Of a DNA stretch of 64,000 bases, positions 8,085-17,163 are shown in pieces (position 1 is the stretch's first letter; every line of letters starts with the position of its first letter). The notes under the pieces are model-generated. The model was not told the DNA's origin, made no database searches, and saw nothing but the letters and a program-made list of their open reading frames with translations. The stretch lies in assembly GCF_000308875.1 (NCBI RefSeq), contig NZ_BAGL01000085.1, positions 1-64,000 on the forward strand, read 5' to 3'. The translations under genes were made by a program, and so were the position numbers. Source of the stretch: Nocardia transvalensis NBRC 15921 (GTDB lineage Bacteria; Actinomycetota; Actinomycetes; Mycobacteriales; Mycobacteriaceae).

Positions 8085-9422
8085 GTGCGGACCAGTGTCG
8101 GGCTCTTCGAGATGGTGACGGCATGCCTCGCGACGCTGGTTGCGGGGATGTCGCTGATGCTCCCGATCGACTTCGCGTGGACCACCGAATCGTCGGCGCT
8201 GCAGCTGGATCTGCTGGCCCACAGTTTGCCGCGGGCGATCGCGGCGGGGGTCGTGATCGCGCTGATCATCGCCGTTTTCGCGACGACGGTCAATCACGCG
8301 CTGGCCGCGTGGGGTTCGGCGCTGGGCGGGATCTCGCTCATCCTGGTGACGCATCTGGTCGGGCGGTCGAGCGGGCCGGGCACATCCCTGGCCACCCTGA
8401 ACTTCCTCGATTCGATCGCGGGCGGAATCCTGCTCGGCGGCATCGCCGCAGCCGTGCTGCGCGGCCGGCTCCAGGTGTTCGGCTGGACGTTCGGGGCGCT
8501 CGGCAGCCTCGTGGTCGGCGCGGCGCTGCCGGTGCCGCACGCCAACGACGTGAGCGATCCGACCAGGTACGGCCGCTGGCCCGCGATCGATTCGCCGCCG
8601 CCGTGGCTGATCCTGACCACGCTGGCGCTGGTCGCGCTGGGCCTGCTGGCCAACCGCCACCGCGCCGAGGTGGAACGCCGCTCGGTCGAATTGCCGATGG
8701 CCCCGATCCTGGGCGGCCTGGTGTACATCGTGGTGACCCTGTTCGGCACCGAGTGGCTCACCCGCCGGGCCGACGATCGCATCGATATCGCCCTGGCCGC
8801 GGGCGCGACCGTGATCGCCGGGCTGATCGCCGCCATGCTGCTGCCCCGCCGGGACGGCACCCTGGTGCTGCTGGCGGTGGCCCTGGCCGCGGTGGGCAGC
8901 GCGATCATGCCGTCCTGGCTGCCGGTCTGGTCGTCGGCGCCGCTGCTGGTCCTGCTGGCGCTGGGCATCGTGCTGGGCCTGCGGCGGCCGGGGCCGATGT
9001 TCGCGCTGATCGTCCTGACCGTGCTGGTGCTGTACTGCCTGCTGGCCCTCGGCCACGACAGCCACGATCGGGTCCGCAACATCGTGGTCGGCGTCGTGCT
9101 GGCCCTCACCGCCGGCTACTGCTTCGGCAGCACGTCACCCCGGTACAACCCGACGCGGGTACTCGGCGTCGCGATCGTCTTCATGCCCTCGGTGGTGCTG
9201 GCGCTGCGCGACCACGTCAGCCGCGGCGACTTCACCACCGTGACGGTCGACGCGGGCCGCTGGTACGTCTGCCAGGTGCCGACGGCGAATTCACCCACCC
9301 CCTACTGGACGGCGCTGGGAATCACGGTCGGTTGCCTGGCCGGACTGGTCGCGCTGCGGCGGTTGCGCGCACCGGCGGTCGCCCCGGTCACCGCGCCCGC
9401 CGAGGACGAGACGGACTCGTGA
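8085..9422 (+). CDS. Unrecognised multi-pass membrane protein, 445 aa
   Basis: At least ten hydrophobic segments are visible, for example residues 10-30, 50-72, 78-96, 105-125, 180-200, 225-245, 260-280, 285-330, 335-352, 355-375 and 425-440, with short charged loops and a hydrophilic, acidic C-terminus (APAEDETDS). I recognise no catalytic or transport signature. The frame is open from 7905 but the first 60 codons lie in decayed repeat sequence. GTG 8085 is chosen, ATG 8112 is an alternative, and neither has a strong Shine-Dalgarno sequence. Codon use is typical of neighbours. It occupies the place between the Rv0435c-type and Rv0433-type genes but does not resemble Rv0434. Confidence 0.75.
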   Translation: MRTSVGLFEMVTACLATLVAGMSLMLPIDFAWTTESSALQLDLLAHSLPRAIAAGVVIALIIAVFATTVNHALAAWGSALGGISLILVTHLVGRSSGPGTSLATLNFLDSIAGGILLGGIAAAVLRGRLQVFGWTFGALGSLVVGAALPVPHANDVSDPTRYGRWPAIDSPPPWLILTTLALVALGLLANRHRAEVERRSVELPMAPILGGLVYIVVTLFGTEWLTRRADDRIDIALAAGATVIAGLIAAMLLPRRDGTLVLLAVALAAVGSAIMPSWLPVWSSAPLLVLLALGIVLGLRRPGPMFALIVLTVLVLYCLLALGHDSHDRVRNIVVGVVLALTAGYCFGSTSPRYNPTRVLGVAIVFMPSVVLALRDHVSRGDFTTVTVDAGRWYVCQVPTANSPTPYWTALGITVGCLAGLVALRRLRAPAVAPVTAPAEDETDS

Positions 9423-9534
9423 TCGCAGTAAACGCGATTGCCGATATATAGCCATGAACCGGACATATAGCCCAGAGCTGGGAACATGGTCGACGCCATA
9501 GCGTCCGGACGCGGGAATCCGACCAGCGCGTAAG

Positions 9535-9540
9535 TATTAT
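9535..9540 (+). promoter_or_regulatory. Possible -10 element before the mnh operon
   Basis: TATTAT in the locally AT-rich GTAAGTATTATCGAC lies 40 bases before the TTG start of mnhA. No good -35 hexamer is visible at the usual distance, so this is a weak suggestion. The 158 bp gap also contains two ATATAG repeats (near 9445 and 9465). Confidence 0.25.
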
Positions 9541-9580
9541 CGACTGCGCACCACCCCGCCGCCGACCGACGGAGTGAAGT

Positions 9581-12430
9581 TTGCTCGCTGTTCTACTCGC
9601 CCATGCCGCCGCGGCCTTTTTCGCGCCGCCGTGCGTACGGGCGCTGGGTCGGCGAGGCTTCTACCTGCTCGCACTCGTTCCGGCGGCGAGCCTGGGCTGG
9701 GTGATCGCGAACTGGAACAGTGGGCGCGAACTGCGCGTGTCCTGGGCGCCCGGCATCCACATGAATCTCGACCTGCGCTTCGATTCGCTGGCCTCGATCA
9801 TGTCGGCGCTGGTACTCGGGGTCGGCGCGCTGATCCTCGTCTACTGCGCGAGCTATTTCGACGACGACGACCGCCAGCGGCTCGGCATCTTCGCCGGCTA
9901 TCTGGTCGCCTTCGCCGGCACCATGTTCGGCCTCGTCACCAGCGACAACATGTTGCTGCTGTTCACCTTCTGGGAAGCGACGACGGTGCTGTCGTTCCTG
10001 CTGGTCGGGCATCACGCCGAACAGTCCGCGGGCCGGCGCGCGGCCTTGCAGGCGCTGCTGGTCACCGGCGCGGGCGGGCTCGCGATGCTGGTGGGCATCA
10101 TTCTGCTGGGCCAGCGCTGCGACACGTATCTGCTGTCGGAGGTGCTGACCCGGGTCGATCCCGCCGACTGGTCGACCGGTGTCGCCCTGGTGCTGATCCT
10201 GATCGGCGCGCTCAGCAAATCCGCGATCGTCCCCCTGCACTTCTGGCTGCCCGGCGCGATGACCGCCCCCACACCCGTCAGCGCGTATCTGCACGCCGCG
10301 GCGATGGTGAAGGCCGGTATCTACCTGATCGCCCGGCTCGCGCCCGCGTTCTCCACGGCCGCTCCCTGGCATCCGATCATCCTCACCCTGGGCGTGGGAT
10401 CGATGCTGCTCGCGGGCCTGCGCGCACTCCAGGTCACCGATCTGAAGCTGGTGCTGGCCTTCGGCACGGTGAGCCAGCTCGGATTCCTGATCACGCTGGT
10501 CGGCATGGGCACGCCCGATGCCGCGCTGGCGGGGGCGGCGCTGATCGTCGCGCACGCGATGTTCAAGGCGTGCCTGTTCATGGTGGTCGGCATCATCGAC
10601 CACAGCGCCGGAACCCGTGACCTGCGGCGGCTGTCGGGGGTGGGGCGGCAGGCGCCCGTGCTGTGCGTGACCGCGATCCTCGCCGGGGCCAGTATGGCCG
10701 GAATCCCGCCGCTGCTCGGCTTCGTCGGCAAGGAGAGCGCGCTGGGCGCGATCCTGGACGCCGACAACCTGACCGCACCGGCCAAGGTGATGCTCGGCAC
10801 CGGCGTGGTGATCGGGTCCATGCTGACGGTCGGCTACAGCCTGCGATTCCTCTGGGGCGCATTCGGTTCCAAGTCGGTGGCGGTGGGAGCGCCCGAGCCC
10901 CGGCTGGAATGGCACCGGCCCAGCGCGCTGTTCCTCGCGCCGCCGGCCCTGCTGGCCGTGTTGAGCCTCGCCACCGGCCTGGCCGCGCCGTGGATGGACC
11001 GGCTGCTGCGGCCGTACGCGGCGACGCTGCCCGGTCCCGAACCCACCCACCTCGCGCTGTGGCACGGGTTCGGGCATCCGCTCACCCTGACCATGGTCGT
11101 GATCGCCTGCGGCCTGGTGCTGTTCGAGATCCGCGACCGGATCGGCGAGACCACGAGCCCGTGGCTGGGCAACGCGGACCGGGTCTACGACAAGACCCTG
11201 CGCGCGATGGACCAGCTGTCGCTGCGCATGACCGGCGCGATCCAGCGCGGGTCGCTGCCGCTCAACCAGGCCCTGATCCTGGTCACACTGATCGCCCTGC
11301 CCACGGCCATGCTCGCCGTCGGAGCGCGCGCGAGAGTGGGCCTGCGCCTGTGGGATTCACCGATGCAGCTGGTGATCGCGCTCATCATGATCGCGATGGC
11401 GATCGGTGCCACCGTCATGCGCAACCGCCTGGCGGGCGTCCTGTTGGTCGGTGTCACCGGGTACGGGTGCGGCGTCCTGTTCGCCCTGCACGGCGCGCCC
11501 GATCTGGCGCTCACGCAGTTCCTGGTGGAGACGCTGACGCTGGTCATCTTCGTGCTGGTGCTGCGCAAGTTCCCCGCCGAGATCGAGCCGGACCGCGCCA
11601 CCGCGTTCAAGGCCCGCCGCGCGATTCTGGCCGCGCTGGCGGGCGCCGCGGTCGCGGTACTCGGGGCGTTCGCCACCGCCGCCCGCACCACCGAACCGAT
11701 CTGGCACGGAATCCCGGCCTACGCCTACGACTTCGGCGGCGGCAAGAACGCGGTGAACGTGCTGCTGGTCGACATCCGCGCCTGGGACACCCTCGGGGAG
11801 ATCTCGGTGCTGGTGGTCGCCGCCACGGGCGTCGCCTCGCTGATGTTCCGCAGCCGCCGGTTCGGGACGCTGCCGCGGGCGGCCGACGCACCGGGCTACG
11901 ACCCGGATCCGGACCGCCCCGCCTGGCTCCCGGCGGCGACGCTGCTTCCGGCGCGTCACCGGTCGATGGTGCTCGCGATGACCACCCGGCTGGTGTTCCC
12001 GACCATCATGGTGCTGTCGGTGTACTTCTTCTTCGCCGGGCACAACGCGCCCGGTGGCGGTTTCGCCGGCGGCCTCACCGCCGGATTGGCCCTGGTCCTG
12101 CGGTATCTCGCGGGCGGGCGCTACGAGCTGGCCGAGGCGCTGCCGGTCGAGGCCGGACATCTGCTGGGCGCCGGGCTGACGCTGTCCGCGGGCACGGCGA
12201 CCGGATCGCTGCTGCTCGGCGCGCCGCCGCTGTCCTCGGCGATCGTGGAGGTGACGCTGCCGCTGGTCGGCCACGTCAAATTCGTCACCGCCATGCTGTT
12301 CGACCTGGGCGTGTACCTGATCGTGGTGGGCCTGGTCCTGGACGTGCTGCGCAGCCTCGGCGCACGCCTGGACACCGAGACGAACACCGGTCCCCTGCCG
12401 ACGGTCCGATCCACTCGGAGGGAACGATGA
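9581..12430 (+). CDS. mnhA: Na+/H+ antiporter subunit A with fused subunit B domain, 949 aa
   Basis: Large membrane subunit of the Mrp/Mnh cation/proton antiporter, related to NuoL of complex I. The proton-translocating antiporter-M domain covers about residues 100-420, including lysine/histidine-bearing helices (GALSKSAIVPLHFWLPGAM, YLHAAAMVKAGIYL). A DUF4040/MbhD-like region follows near 600-690, and an MnhB domain at about 790-930 (HRSMVLAMTTRLVFPTIM, then GHNAPGGGFAGGL), so no separate mnhB gene is needed. Start TTG 9581 is supported by GGAG six bases upstream and by the family N-terminus. It opens a six-gene operon in which each stop overlaps the next start by four bases. Likely roles are sodium export, pH homeostasis and membrane potential. 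Confidence 0.92.
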   Translation: MLAVLLAHAAAAFFAPPCVRALGRRGFYLLALVPAASLGWVIANWNSGRELRVSWAPGIHMNLDLRFDSLASIMSALVLGVGALILVYCASYFDDDDRQRLGIFAGYLVAFAGTMFGLVTSDNMLLLFTFWEATTVLSFLLVGHHAEQSAGRRAALQALLVTGAGGLAMLVGIILLGQRCDTYLLSEVLTRVDPADWSTGVALVLILIGALSKSAIVPLHFWLPGAMTAPTPVSAYLHAAAMVKAGIYLIARLAPAFSTAAPWHPIILTLGVGSMLLAGLRALQVTDLKLVLAFGTVSQLGFLITLVGMGTPDAALAGAALIVAHAMFKACLFMVVGIIDHSAGTRDLRRLSGVGRQAPVLCVTAILAGASMAGIPPLLGFVGKESALGAILDADNLTAPAKVMLGTGVVIGSMLTVGYSLRFLWGAFGSKSVAVGAPEPRLEWHRPSALFLAPPALLAVLSLATGLAAPWMDRLLRPYAATLPGPEPTHLALWHGFGHPLTLTMVVIACGLVLFEIRDRIGETTSPWLGNADRVYDKTLRAMDQLSLRMTGAIQRGSLPLNQALILVTLIALPTAMLAVGARARVGLRLWDSPMQLVIALIMIAMAIGATVMRNRLAGVLLVGVTGYGCGVLFALHGAPDLALTQFLVETLTLVIFVLVLRKFPAEIEPDRATAFKARRAILAALAGAAVAVLGAFATAARTTEPIWHGIPAYAYDFGGGKNAVNVLLVDIRAWDTLGEISVLVVAATGVASLMFRSRRFGTLPRAADAPGYDPDPDRPAWLPAATLLPARHRSMVLAMTTRLVFPTIMVLSVYFFFAGHNAPGGGFAGGLTAGLALVLRYLAGGRYELAEALPVEAGHLLGAGLTLSAGTATGSLLLGAPPLSSAIVEVTLPLVGHVKFVTAMLFDLGVYLIVVGLVLDVLRSLGARLDTETNTGPLPTVRSTRRER

Positions 12431-12810
12431 CCTCGAATATCACCCTGCTGGTCCTGGTCGGCGTCCTGGTCGCGTGCGGCGTCTATCTCGTCCTCGAGCG
12501 CGCGGTGTCGAAGATGCTGCTGGGCATGATCCTGTTCGGCAACGCCGTGAACCTGCTGATCCTCACCGTCGGCGGTCCGGACGGGCGACCGCCGATCCTC
12601 GGCGAATCCGATCGCGCACACGAGGATTCGGCCGACCCGCTGGCCCAGGCGATGATCCTGACCTCCATCGTGATCACCATGGGCCTCGCGGCCTTCGTGC
12701 TCGCGCTGGCCTACCGCTCCTACGCCCTCACCACCACCGAGCAGGTCGAGAACGACCCCGAGGACGTCAAGGTCGCCGCGCGGCGCGAGGGCGAGGATCC
12801 CGAGCAATGA
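12427..12810 (+). CDS. mnhC: Na+/H+ antiporter subunit C, 127 aa
   Basis: NuoK-like subunit with three membrane helices (about residues 5-24, 31-50, 75-98). The family block LLGMILFGNAVNLLILTVGG is clear, as is the hallmark DPLAQAMILTSIVITMGLAA. A charged cytoplasmic tail follows. It overlaps mnhA and mnhD by ATGA junctions. Integral part of the Mrp complex. Confidence 0.92.
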   Translation: MTSNITLLVLVGVLVACGVYLVLERAVSKMLLGMILFGNAVNLLILTVGGPDGRPPILGESDRAHEDSADPLAQAMILTSIVITMGLAAFVLALAYRSYALTTTEQVENDPEDVKVAARREGEDPEQ

Positions 12811-14417
12811 GCCCCGGCCTGATGCCGAGCCTGACCCCGCTGCCGGTACTGATCCCCTTACTGGCGGCGGCCCTCACCCTGATCGTCGGCCGCAAACCCC
12901 GCGTACAGCAGATCGCGTCGGTCGTGGCGCTCACGGCGATGGTGGTCGTCTCCGGGATGCTGCTGTACCTGGCCGACCGGGACGGCATGGCCGCGTTGCA
13001 GATCGGCAACTGGGATTCGCCGATCGGCATCACGCTGGTGGTGGACCGGCTGTCGGCGGCGATGCTGCTGGTCTCCTCGATCGTGCTGCTGGCGGTGCTC
13101 GCGTACGCCGTCGGGCAGGGTATCAGCGACGGGGCCGAGCGGCAGCCCACCTCGATCTTCCAGCCGACGTATCTCATTCTGAGCGCGGGGGTTTCGATCG
13201 CGTTCCTGGCCGGCGACCTGTTCAACCTGTTCGTCGGGTTCGAGGTACTGCTGGGCGCGTCCTTCGTACTGCTGACCCTGGGCGCCAGCGCCGACCGGGT
13301 CCGGGCCGGGGTGTCGTACGTGATGGTGTCGATGGTGTCGTCGCTGATCTTCCTCACCGGTATCGCGCTGGCGTACGCGGCCACCGGCACGCTGAACCTG
13401 GCGCATATGGCGGTGCGGATCGGCGATGTTCCTCTCGGAACCCGGGGCGCCATCTACGCGGTGCTGCTGGTGGCGTTCGGGATCAAGGCCGCGGCCTTCC
13501 CGCTGTCCAACTGGCTGCCCGACTCGTATCCGACCGCGCCCGCACCGGTCACCGCCGTTTTCGCGGGCTTGCTGACCAAGGTCGGTGTGTACGCGATCAT
13601 CCGCACGCACACCCTGCTGTTCCCCGGCGGCCAGTTCGAGAACGTGCTGCTGATCTGCGGCCTGCTCACCATGCTGGTCGGCATCCTGGGCGCCATCGCG
13701 CAGAGCGATATCAAACGACTGCTGTCGTTCACGCTGGTCAGCCACATCGGGTATCTGATGTTCGGCATCGGGCTGAATACCGCCGCGGGCCTGGCCGGGA
13801 CGATCTTCTATGTGGCGCACCACATTCTGGTGCAGACCACCCTGTTCCTGGTGGTGGGCCTGATCGAGCGGCAGGCCGGGTCGGCGTCGCTGAGCAGGCT
13901 GGGCGGGCTGCTTGCGGCGAGCCCGGCGCTGGCGGTGCTGTTCGGCATCCCGGCGCTGAATCTCGGTGGCATTCCACCGCTCTCGGGCTTCATCGGCAAG
14001 ACCGCGCTGTTGCAGGCAGGCGCGGCCGACGGTGGCGTCCTGGCCTGGGTCTTGGTGGCGGGATCGGTGGTCACCAGCCTGCTGACCCTGTACGTCATGG
14101 CCCGGGTGTGGAGTAAGGCGTTCTGGCGGCCGCGCGAACAGGCGCCCGAGGGCAATCTGGCCGATGCGGCGCCCTCGGCGCTGATCGACGAGTCGACCGA
14201 CGTGGAGTTCGGCGACCGCGCCGATGTGGGACGCATGCCGCGCCTGATGGTGATACCGACCGTCGCGCTGCTCGGGGTGGGCCTGGCGCTCACCGCGTTC
14301 GCGGGTCCCATCCTCGGCATCGCCGACCGCGCCGCCGCGGAGCTCGACAACCGGACGACCTATCTGGAGACCGTGCTGGGGCCGCTGAGCACCGCGCAGG
14401 ACGGGGGGCAGCGATGA
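12807..14417 (+). CDS. mnhD: Na+/H+ antiporter subunit D, 536 aa
   Basis: Second large antiporter-like subunit, related to NuoM/NuoN, with about 13-14 membrane helices. Signature regions include LFNLFVGFEVLLGASFVLL (with the key glutamate), the helix FGIKAAAFPLSNWLPDSYP and GLLTKVGVYAIIRTHTLLF with the conserved lysines. The hydrophilic stretch at about 430-465 is a loop before the last helix. The ATG at 12807 overlaps the mnhC stop; earlier in-frame sequence belongs to mnhC read in another frame. Confidence 0.92.
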   Translation: MSPGLMPSLTPLPVLIPLLAAALTLIVGRKPRVQQIASVVALTAMVVVSGMLLYLADRDGMAALQIGNWDSPIGITLVVDRLSAAMLLVSSIVLLAVLAYAVGQGISDGAERQPTSIFQPTYLILSAGVSIAFLAGDLFNLFVGFEVLLGASFVLLTLGASADRVRAGVSYVMVSMVSSLIFLTGIALAYAATGTLNLAHMAVRIGDVPLGTRGAIYAVLLVAFGIKAAAFPLSNWLPDSYPTAPAPVTAVFAGLLTKVGVYAIIRTHTLLFPGGQFENVLLICGLLTMLVGILGAIAQSDIKRLLSFTLVSHIGYLMFGIGLNTAAGLAGTIFYVAHHILVQTTLFLVVGLIERQAGSASLSRLGGLLAASPALAVLFGIPALNLGGIPPLSGFIGKTALLQAGAADGGVLAWVLVAGSVVTSLLTLYVMARVWSKAFWRPREQAPEGNLADAAPSALIDESTDVEFGDRADVGRMPRLMVIPTVALLGVGLALTAFAGPILGIADRAAAELDNRTTYLETVLGPLSTAQDGGQR

Positions 14418-14965
14418 GCCGCGAAACCGTCGTCCGGATCGGCGTGCTGCTGTGGCTGGCCGTCGTCTACACGGCGCTGTGGGGCGATCTGAGTATCGGT
14501 AACGTCCTGGCCGGGCTGGTGATCGGCGCGCTGATCATGCTGGCGCTGCCGCTGCCGCGGATTCCCATCTCCGGGCGGCTGCATCCGCTGTCGTTGCTCG
14601 AATTGATCGCCGTCGCTTCGTATTACGCGATCGAATCCAGCGTGCAGATCGCCTGGTTCGCGATCCGGCCGTCCGGGGCGCCGGTATCGGGCGTGCTGCG
14701 GGTGCGCATGGCCATCCGGTCCGACCTGGTGTTCGTGCTGTGCACGGATGTGCTGAACCTGATCCCCGGCACCATGGTGCTGGAACTGGACCGGACCACG
14801 CACACCGTCTGGGTGCACGTGCTGGACGTCGGCAGCGAGGCCGCGGTCGACAAGTTCTACCACGTGACCCGCCGGTTGGAGCGGCTGCTCATCCAGACCT
14901 TCGAACGGCCCGCCGAATGGCGCGAATCGACCGATCCGGCAACGTATTCCGAGGAGGACCGATGA
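14414..14965 (+). CDS. mnhE: Na+/H+ antiporter subunit E, 183 aa
   Basis: The N-terminal half has hydrophobic helices (residues 9-25 and 29-46, then 58-75). The C-terminal half carries the MnhE signature, LCTDVLNLIPGTMVLELDR, followed by a cytoplasmic ferredoxin-like fold and the HVLDVGSE segment. Overlaps mnhD and mnhF by ATGA junctions. Confidence 0.92.
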   Translation: MSRETVVRIGVLLWLAVVYTALWGDLSIGNVLAGLVIGALIMLALPLPRIPISGRLHPLSLLELIAVASYYAIESSVQIAWFAIRPSGAPVSGVLRVRMAIRSDLVFVLCTDVLNLIPGTMVLELDRTTHTVWVHVLDVGSEAAVDKFYHVTRRLERLLIQTFERPAEWRESTDPATYSEEDR

Positions 14966-15222
14966 CGGTTGTCGCAGTCGTCGCGGCCGTACTGCTGATC
15001 TCGGCGGCCGTCCTGACCAGCTATCGCATCCTGGCCGGACCGAGCACGCTGGACCGGGTGGTCGGCATCGACTCGGTCATCGGCATCACCGCCGCCGGCC
15101 TGGCGGTCTGGGCGGTCTACAGCGACGACACCACGGTGCTGCCCGGTGTCGTGGCGCTGGCCCTGGTCGGATTCCTCGGCTCGGCCGCGGTTTCCCGGTT
15201 CCGGGTGCGTGACGACCGATGA
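14962..15222 (+). CDS. mnhF: Na+/H+ antiporter subunit F, 86 aa
   Basis: Three-helix subunit. The block YRILAGPSTLDRVVGIDSV is the conserved MnhF motif (R-x-GPS-x2-DR-x3-D). GAGGAGG at 14951-14957 provides a strong ribosome site before ATG 14962, although the start also overlaps the mnhE stop. Confidence 0.92.
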   Translation: MTVVAVVAAVLLISAAVLTSYRILAGPSTLDRVVGIDSVIGITAAGLAVWAVYSDDTTVLPGVVALALVGFLGSAAVSRFRVRDDR

Positions 15223-15578
15223 CGGTCTGGCTGGACACCGGGCTGCGGTGGGTGTCGTACGTGCTCATCGTGCTCGGCGCCGTCTTCGCGCTGACCGCCG
15301 CGATCGCGATCGTGCGCTTCCCGGACACGCTGACGCGCATGCACGCCGCCACCAAACCCCAGGTGGTCGGCCTCGTCCTGATCCTCATCGGCGCCACCAT
15401 CCAGCTCCGCGGCCACGGCAACGTGTGGATGCTCCTCCTGGTAGGCCTGTTCACCCTGCTCACGGCCCCGGCCATCGCCCACCTCATCGGCCGCACGGCC
15501 TACCGCGAACAACGCCACGACGACGGCCTCCTGCTCATCAACGAACTCGGCGACGACGAGGACCAGCCGGACGAGTAA
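15219..15578 (+). CDS. mnhG: Na+/H+ antiporter subunit G, 119 aa
   Basis: Last gene of the operon. Three hydrophobic helices; the family block AIVRFPDTLTRMHAATKPQ is intact. The acidic C-terminus (INELGDDEDQPDE) is cytoplasmic. A palindromic repeat element starts 13 bases after the stop and may act as the transcript end. Confidence 0.92.
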   Translation: MTVWLDTGLRWVSYVLIVLGAVFALTAAIAIVRFPDTLTRMHAATKPQVVGLVLILIGATIQLRGHGNVWMLLLVGLFTLLTAPAIAHLIGRTAYREQRHDDGLLLINELGDDEDQPDE

Positions 15579-15591
15579 GGCCCACTCAGTT

Positions 15592-15652
15592 TTCCGGCAC
15601 GCTTTTGGCCGGAATCTACACCGGTGGTTCCCGGCCAAAAGCGTGCCGGGAA
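15592..15652. repeat. Dispersed palindromic repeat, copy c (TCC arm then CCC arm)
   Basis: Arms at 15592-15614 (TTCCGGC, loop ACGCTTTTG, GCCGGAA) and 15628-15652 (TTCCCGGC, loop CAAAAGCGT, GCCGGGAA), with a 13-base spacer. It lies between the convergent ends of mnhG and the PAP2 gene. A tandem satellite grows out of the second arm. Confidence 0.92.
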
Positions 15653-15726
15653 ATGAGGAGGTAGCGTGCCGGGAAATGGGGAGGTCGCGCGCCGGAAATG
15701 AGGAGGTCGCGCGCCGAGAGGTATGG
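15641..15726. repeat. Tandem 22-23 bp satellite attached to repeat copy c
   Basis: Four adjacent units start at 15641, 15664, 15687 and 15709 (23, 23, 22 and about 18 bp, the last degenerate). Each begins GCGYGCCGGGAAAT, the distal half of the hairpin arm, and continues with the locus-specific half GAGGAGGT. The array ends at the stop codon of the PAP2 gene. Confidence 0.85.
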
Positions 15727-15727
15727 C

Positions 15728-17095
15728 TTATCGTGCGGGCAGTGCTGCGGTATCCATGGCCGACGGCACGGGGGTGCGGGCGAACCACACCGAATAGAAC
15801 GCCCAGCAGTAGGCGGCGACGGCGCTCAGCACCAGAACCCCGGCCGGTACCGGATACTCGGCCATCCACTCCGCCAGGAACCGGTAGGTCAGCAGCAGCG
15901 CGCCGAGGAGGGCGGCGCCGCCGGCCACCAGTCCGGTCCGGGCGCGATCCCAGCCGCGTTCGGGGGCGCGCAGGGCGGACTCGACGGTCAGGCACAGCAC
16001 GATGCCCGCCAGCAGATCGGCGCCGTAGTGGTAGCCGAATCCGAGCGTGGCGGTGAGCGTGGCCAGGACCCAGAACGCGCCGCCCCAGCGCAGCCAGCGC
16101 GGTGCGGGCGAGCCGTCGGCCGCCCGGCGGGAGTGCAGGAAGACCGTGGTGGCCCAGGCGGTGTGCATGGAGGGCATGCAGTTTCGCGGGGTCGCGTTGT
16201 CGAACGGCAGGGCGACGGGGTGCGGATCCAGCGGCGGCACGATCCGCGGCCAGTAGTCCCCGATCTGTAGCCCGTGGCCGTCCGGCCCGAAGGCGAACAT
16301 CGGACCCACCACCGGGAACAGCAGGTACACCACCGGGCCGACCAACCCGAGCACCAGGAACGTCCGGACCAGATAGTGCGTCGGCCACACCCCAGTTGAC
16401 GCGACGCGGCGCAACTGCCAGGCCGCCACCACCATCGCCGCCACCGGCAGTTCGATGTAGACCCAGTGCAATACCGCGGGCGCCACCGGCCCGAGCGCGT
16501 CCAGAGCCTGGCCCACCATCCACGAGGGCTGCCCGAACGCGTGATCGGCCAGCACCACGTACCGATCCAGCACGTTCGGACCGGCCATGACCGTGATGTG
16601 CAGCCAGACGTCGCCCACCTTGGTGGCGAGAATCAGCAGGGCGCCCAGCGCCGCCGCGTGCAGGGCATTGCGCCGGTCCTTGCCCTCCCAGCCGAACCAG
16701 GCGACCAGCGCCACCCCGGTCAGCGCGATGACCGCGCCGTTGCCGATGGTCACCGAACCGCCCAGCAGCACGCGCCCGACGGCGAAGACGGCATCGATGG
16801 CCAGCGCGATCCCCACAGTGACGAACCGCCGCCGCCACGACAACCCCACGAGCGCCAGCGCGAGCCCCGCCCAGGGCATCGACACCGACTTCGGCCGGCC
16901 CACGTAGTCCGACCACAGACTCTCCAGCGGACCCTCGAATCCGTTGCGGGAGGCCACGATCTGCAGCACGATCAGCAGCACGGGCACGGCCGCCACCGCG
17001 GCCGCGATCAGGACCCGCCGAGGCGGCATTCCGAGCCGGCGGCGGCGAGCGTCACCGAAGTCGGAACGCGGGTCGTCGAGTAGCACGACGACCAT
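15728..17095 (-). CDS. PAP2-superfamily membrane phosphatase/phosphotransferase, 455 aa
   Basis: A polytopic membrane protein with a C-terminal PAP2 catalytic domain: RNCMPSMHTAWATTVFLHSR supplies the PSxH motif and GFGYHYGADLLAG the final His-x3-Asp. It resembles the inositolphosphotransferase-type (Aur1-like) PAP2 proteins of actinobacteria that act on lipid phosphates at the outer membrane face. About twelve helices are visible in total. The frame is open to GTG 17146; I place the start at ATG 17095 because the preceding codons look like leader, but no ribosome site supports either. It may act on lipids made by psd-pssA or on polyprenyl/inositol lipids, which cannot be decided here. Confidence 0.82.
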   Translation of the reverse strand: MVVVLLDDPRSDFGDARRRRLGMPPRRVLIAAAVAAVPVLLIVLQIVASRNGFEGPLESLWSDYVGRPKSVSMPWAGLALALVGLSWRRRFVTVGIALAIDAVFAVGRVLLGGSVTIGNGAVIALTGVALVAWFGWEGKDRRNALHAAALGALLILATKVGDVWLHITVMAGPNVLDRYVVLADHAFGQPSWMVGQALDALGPVAPAVLHWVYIELPVAAMVVAAWQLRRVASTGVWPTHYLVRTFLVLGLVGPVVYLLFPVVGPMFAFGPDGHGLQIGDYWPRIVPPLDPHPVALPFDNATPRNCMPSMHTAWATTVFLHSRRAADGSPAPRWLRWGGAFWVLATLTATLGFGYHYGADLLAGIVLCLTVESALRAPERGWDRARTGLVAGGAALLGALLLTYRFLAEWMAEYPVPAGVLVLSAVAAYCWAFYSVWFARTPVPSAMDTAALPAR

Positions 17096-17163
17096 AGTAA
17101 ACGGGTGATGAACGCCACCCCACTGGCCAGCTGAACGAGCGGCCACCTATCGGCGACGGCAGG

